This document shows, piece by piece, positions 60,702 through 64,000 of a stretch of 64,000 nt of DNA. The DNA is from Paenibacillus paeoniae (GTDB lineage Bacteria; Bacillota; Bacilli; Paenibacillales; Paenibacillaceae): NCBI RefSeq assembly GCF_003388735.1, contig NZ_QUBQ01000005.1, forward strand, positions 1-64,000, read 5' to 3'. Within the stretch, counting starts at the first letter, position 1, and each line of letters opens with the position of its first letter. The notes under the pieces were generated by a model that did not search any database, was not told the DNA's origin, and saw only the letters and a list, made by a program, of their open reading frames with translations. The translations under genes were made by a program, and so were the position numbers.

Positions 60702-62135
60702 ATGGATTCTAATATCGTCATGTACGCCTCGGCTATTATAGCCGTATCAATCGTTATTTATATGCTAATTAAAAAAATGGATATCAAAATTACACTCTTC
60801 TTAATGGGTATTATCCTCATTCTCATTAGCATGGGCATGGGTAAAGAGATAGCCATTAAAGGATTTGTATCCACGGGATCGTTTTGGCTCGATCCGCTTG
60901 AAGTTATAGTCGCGCAGTTCAAGCAAACATTTGGGGCGGCGGGCTTTATCGTCCTTATCTTGGGCGGATATACGGCTTATATGTCATCCATCGGAGCCAA
61001 TGAAGTAACAGTTAATGCGTTAACGAAACCTATCGCAAAAATTAAATCCGTCTATATCTTGGTGCCTATCGTATTCTTGTTAGGCAACGCATTGTCCCTG
61101 GTTATTCCTAGTGCTTCCAATCTGGCAATTATTTTGCTTGCCACTCTGTATCCGATCTTGAGAAAAGCGGGCATGACAGCTTTGACCGCAGGTGCGGTAA
61201 TCGCTACGTCGGCAACGATTGTACCGACACCGCTTGGAAGCGACAACGTGGCTATTGCTGAGGAATTGGCCAAGCATGCTATGTTCGAAGGTATGAACGT
61301 AACCAACTATGTGTTTAACTATCATGCTCTTGTGTCCATTCCGACGTTGGTATTTATCGCTGTCGTGCATTACTTCTGGCAGAAGCGAATGGATAAAAAA
61401 GATAAGCTGAATACAAAAGCTGCAAATGAAACAGAGAACATCGATGCGCCAACCGTCGCTGAAATCAGCGGAGGCAAACTATTTAAAACGGTCTATGCGA
61501 TTCTTCCGATCTTCCCTATTATCTTGCTGTTAGGTGTTTATGCGGTTCAGATGACAACGGGTGAATCGATAAGTATCAGTGTAGAGGTAGCGACATTAGT
61601 ATCCCTGATTCTTGCCATTGTGTGTGAATTAATTAGGCATAAAGGCAATAAGAGCGTTTTGGAGAAGACGGAAGCCTTCTTCAAAGGCATGGGCGGAGCT
61701 ATTCCGATCGTGGCATTGCTCGTAGCCGCGTCCGTATTTGTAACGGGTCTGAAATCGATTGGTTTGGTGGACGAGCTTCAAACCTCGATGCAGCATATTC
61801 AAGGCAATGGCCTTGACTTTATTTTACCGCTCATCTTAGTAGCGTTGACTGCTCTTATCGTTATCTTGAGCGGCAGCGGCACAGCCCTGATCTTTGCGAT
61901 GGTACCGCTAATCGTGCCATTAGCGGTAGCGGCGGGCATTAGCCCAATTGCCATTTCCGTTCCGCTTGGTCTGTCGGGCAATCTCTTCCGGGCTGTCTCG
62001 CCAGTAGCTGCAGTTATATTGATCGTAGCTGGAACGGTTAAAGTAGATCCGATCGCCATTGTAAGAAGGACGTCTGTTCCTATGATTGCCGGAGTTATCT
62101 TTATGTTCGTCCTCTCCATGATTGTATTTCTATAA
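60702..62135 (+). CDS. DcuC/YfcC-type membrane carrier, probably for nucleosides
   Basis: 477 residues with about 12 helices in the DcuC-like pattern: FLLGNALSLVIPSASNLAIILLATLYPILRKAG, ATIVPTPLGSDNVAIAEE, SGSGTALIFAMVPLIVPLA and GLSGNLFRAVSPVAAVILIVAG. Homologues are usually labelled C4-dicarboxylate carriers. Here it is the last gene of rbsR-rbsK-nucleoside hydrolase, with only 35 bp to the hydrolase gene, so import of a ribonucleoside is much more likely. A conserved NxIP/SAS hairpin and a GSGTA hairpin suggest an ion-transporter-like fold with two re-entrant loops. Confidence 0.82.
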   Translation: MDSNIVMYASAIIAVSIVIYMLIKKMDIKITLFLMGIILILISMGMGKEIAIKGFVSTGSFWLDPLEVIVAQFKQTFGAAGFIVLILGGYTAYMSSIGANEVTVNALTKPIAKIKSVYILVPIVFLLGNALSLVIPSASNLAIILLATLYPILRKAGMTALTAGAVIATSATIVPTPLGSDNVAIAEELAKHAMFEGMNVTNYVFNYHALVSIPTLVFIAVVHYFWQKRMDKKDKLNTKAANETENIDAPTVAEISGGKLFKTVYAILPIFPIILLLGVYAVQMTTGESISISVEVATLVSLILAIVCELIRHKGNKSVLEKTEAFFKGMGGAIPIVALLVAASVFVTGLKSIGLVDELQTSMQHIQGNGLDFILPLILVALTALIVILSGSGTALIFAMVPLIVPLAVAAGISPIAISVPLGLSGNLFRAVSPVAAVILIVAGTVKVDPIAIVRRTSVPMIAGVIFMFVLSMIVFL

Positions 62136-62189
62136 GGCTAAGTACCAGGCTGTTCAATCGACGTATGCTTGTATAAAAACGGTCTGAAA

Positions 62190-62234
62190 AAAGGGCTGCC
62201 CAGAGGTCATAGACGACTTCTGAGGCAGCCCTTT
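62190..62234. terminator. Bidirectional terminator between carrier and AI-2E permease genes
   Basis: AAAGGGCTGCC / GGCAGCCCTTT with further inner pairing (CAGA-GTC / GAC-TCTG). The minus-strand side has six T, so it mainly ends the AI-2E gene. Confidence 0.88.
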
Positions 62235-62235
62235 C

Positions 62236-63306
62236 CTATGCATGAAAGATGCGTCGCCCATGCTTGATGAATACCTTCACAACGGCGTAAACCGGAACAA
62301 CGATTAGAATGCCAATCAGTCCAGACAGGCTGCCGGCAACAATAATAAGCACGATCACGGTCACTGGATGAATGTCCATCGTCTTCCCCATAATTTGAGG
62401 CGAGATGAAGTTGCCTTCGATTTGCTGGATGATGATAGTGACCAGTATGACATACAATGCTTTTACAGGGTCCTGGATTAGGGCGACCAGTACAGCAGGC
62501 GCAGCGCCGATTACGGGACCGAAGAAGGGGACGATATTCGCCAGCATGCCAATAACGGCAAGCACAAGCGCGTATTCCAGTCCGATAATGGAATAACCCG
62601 CGAGAAGCAGACTGCCTACGACGAGGCTGATAACGGCCTTGCCTCTTATGAATGAGGAAAGTGTATCATCCAAATCCTTCAGCAAAGGAGGCACATGCTC
62701 CCGGTAGGAGGATGGAGCAAGGCCCATCATCTTCGAAATAAGCTTGTCTCCATCCTTGAGCGCGTAAAAGAGGATGAACGGCACAAGCCCCAGTACGAAG
62801 AGAGCGTTGCTCATCCAGTTGAATACGCGCAGCATACTGCTCGCGATCGAACCGGCATATCGATTCCACTCTGAGCCGATCTCTTGGCTCAAATTCGGAA
62901 TGGCATCTCGTATCGGAGGGGCCAGAGCCTGCTGTTCGTTGCGAATCGATTCTATGCCATCCGCCACAAACTCGACCATCTCCGGAACTTGAGCGACGAA
63001 GCTGACGAATTGCTTTTGGAAGAAAGGGCCGGCTGTCATCATAATTCCGGCAAGAGACAGGCCGATGACGAGGAAAACGAGAAGCACCGCGATACTTCGC
63101 GGTGTTTTTCTGCGTTCCAGCCATTCCACAAGCGGACGGAATAAATAATAAAGCACACCGGTTACGGCAAATGGGAAAAAAACGGCGTTTAGAACAACGC
63201 CAATAGGCTGAAACCAGCTGCGATTCAAGCTAAGCAAATAAAAGAGAAGCAGCACAAGAATGGTCATTACGAGCCATTTAACTTCTTTTTTTTCTTTCCA
63301 GGACAT
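62236..63306 (-). CDS. AI-2E family (UPF0118/PerM-like) membrane protein
   Basis: 356 residues with about eight hydrophobic helices. Family landmarks: PLVEWLERRKTPRSIAVLLVFL, the long extramembrane helix region (FVADGIESIRNEQQ), SLVVGSLLLAGYSIIGLEYALVLAVIGMLANIVPFFGPVIGAAP and IQQIEGNFISPQIMGKTMDIHPVTVI. Members act as Na+/H+ antiporters or in export of small molecules. The start is the ATG at 63306, where AAAGGGGAT is correctly placed; the upstream MKGDSR is that ribosome site itself. Stop within 2 bp of the terminator. Confidence 0.9.
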   Translation of the reverse strand: MSWKEKKEVKWLVMTILVLLLFYLLSLNRSWFQPIGVVLNAVFFPFAVTGVLYYLFRPLVEWLERRKTPRSIAVLLVFLVIGLSLAGIMMTAGPFFQKQFVSFVAQVPEMVEFVADGIESIRNEQQALAPPIRDAIPNLSQEIGSEWNRYAGSIASSMLRVFNWMSNALFVLGLVPFILFYALKDGDKLISKMMGLAPSSYREHVPPLLKDLDDTLSSFIRGKAVISLVVGSLLLAGYSIIGLEYALVLAVIGMLANIVPFFGPVIGAAPAVLVALIQDPVKALYVILVTIIIQQIEGNFISPQIMGKTMDIHPVTVIVLIIVAGSLSGLIGILIVVPVYAVVKVFIKHGRRIFHA

Positions 63307-63455
63307 GCGGCTATCCCCTTTCATGCGACAAGCGATCGATTGCTTATGATTTTTTAAAGGTAAGTAAACCTGAAACCCATATATGAAACGAAAAAAATAT
63401 GGAAGAATGGAACTATTGGGATGCCTGAGGGGTCTTATTCTTAGAGGTGAAAAGT

Positions 63456-64000
63456 GTGGAGAAGCATTACTTGCATCATCTGACGCCGGGCTTCGACCGT
63501 TCTGCTGTGCTGGAGGATATGATGACGGAATTCGGCGAGGATATTTGGAACTTCGCTTATTTTCTTACGCGCCGTCGTGACGCTGCGGATGATATCGCCC
63601 AAGATGTGTTTCTGATCGCGTATAACCGAATGTACACGTTCCGAGGAGAGGCGAGCGTGAAGAGCTGGCTGCTGAGCATTACCCGCAACCAATCATTGAA
63701 ATACTTGAGAAATGCGTTTATACGAAGGACTGTTCTGATGGGAGCTTATAGAGCAGAAGGCTCGACGGCTTCTGCTGAACAAGTGGTTTTCGAGCGGATA
63801 GCATCCCGGGAGGTTTGGGAGACCGTGATAAAGCTGCCAAGGAAGCACAGGGAAGTGCTGCTGCTTGCGTACCACTATCAAATGAAGATGGATGAGATCG
63901 CCGCGACGCTCGATTTGTCGGAGGGGACGGTCAAGTCCAGACTGTTCCGGGCGAAGAAGAAAATGTCCGAATTGCTGAGAGAGAAACAGGAAGGGGGCAA
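63456..64000 (+). CDS. ECF sigma factor, truncated by the window end
   Basis: GTG start behind AGAGGTGAAAA. The visible 181 residues contain region 2 (DIWNFAYFLTRRRDAADDIAQDVFLIAYN, with FRGEASVKSWLLSITRN as the -10 binding helix) and region 4 (LPRKHREVLLLAYHYQMKMDEIAATLDLSEGTVKSRLFRAKKKMSELL). Stop codon not reached at 64000. Upstream at 63371 and 63384 are two TGAAAC elements like ECF -35 boxes, but I found no -10 match, so autoregulation is only a possibility. An anti-sigma gene would be expected beyond the edge. Confidence 0.9.
   Translation, partial: MEKHYLHHLTPGFDRSAVLEDMMTEFGEDIWNFAYFLTRRRDAADDIAQDVFLIAYNRMYTFRGEASVKSWLLSITRNQSLKYLRNAFIRRTVLMGAYRAEGSTASAEQVVFERIASREVWETVIKLPRKHREVLLLAYHYQMKMDEIAATLDLSEGTVKSRLFRAKKKMSELLREKQEGG

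Overview
The window looks like a chromosomal segment of a Gram-positive, moderate-GC Paenibacillaceae bacterium (Paenibacillus or Cohnella type). The reasons are strong AGGAGG-type ribosome sites, frequent GTG and TTG starts, SigA-type promoters, a T-box leader, bdbDC, LacI-type RbsR control, DUF4173 and YetF membrane proteins, and CysJ/CysI that closely match the Bacillus proteins. I saw no rRNA, tRNA, CRISPR array, prophage or intact insertion sequence. The taxon is inferred from gene content, not measured.

Layout. 1-1.6 kb: two decayed transposase remnants in non-coding DNA. 1.6-5.4 kb: sulfite reductase cysJ-cysI and a terminator, then a broken GNAT acetyltransferase (5.4-5.8 kb). 6.0-10.5 kb: bdbD-bdbC, a two-component system and a BcrAB-like ABC transporter, all on one strand. 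10.7-12.3 kb: AlkA glycosylase and a small secreted protein. 12.5-15.4 kb: an AraC-type regulator divergent from a Gfo/Idh/MocA oxidoreductase and a ThuA-like protein (sugar metabolism). 15.8-19.0 kb: a tight type III polyketide synthase, methyltransferase and FAD oxidoreductase operon, parallel to the phenolic-lipid srsABC operon. 19.0-21.9 kb: a complete T-box riboswitch in front of an MFS exporter, then a second Gfo/Idh/MocA gene. 22.0-24.4 kb: an electrophile/quinone detoxification cluster (catE, an NAD(P)-binding protein, a CinD-like nitroreductase) behind a promoter with a clean inverted-repeat operator. 24.5-27.7 kb: assorted envelope genes. 27.9-30.5 kb: an SGNH-like plus MBOAT O-acylation pair. 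30.6-34.9 kb: a small 57-residue protein, a stalk-domain protein, the bactofilin/M23 peptidase pair, hisJ, a GNAT enzyme and a DUF2500 protein. 35.0-40.5 kb: an SgrR-like regulator, a DUF4173 protein, a metallophosphoesterase and YetF. 40.7-44.9 kb: HelD helicase with a DHA2 drug exporter. 45-49 kb: an orphan ParB-like protein and a 911-residue membrane-anchored protein whose 3' untranslated region carries a ten-copy 51-bp hairpin repeat. 49.8-57.6 kb: thiD, a CYTH phosphatase with an AAA ATPase, a DUF5808 membrane protein, a third Gfo/Idh/MocA gene with a DUF4085 gene, an aldo/keto reductase and lplJ. 57.7-62.1 kb: a ribonucleoside salvage operon rbsR-rbsK-nucleoside hydrolase-DcuC-type transporter. 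62.2-64.0 kb: an AI-2E family permease and a sigma-70 ECF factor cut by the window edge.

Most of the content is ordinary chromosomal accessory metabolism. The points most worth a second look are the T-box-controlled exporter beside the polyketide operon, the hairpin array lying between a stop codon and its terminator, the DcuC-type protein that is probably a nucleoside carrier, the HelD/exporter pair, and the operator-like palindromes at 22.0 and 25.2 kb. Many start codons were reassigned from the longest open frame, using ribosome-site spacing and family N-termini.
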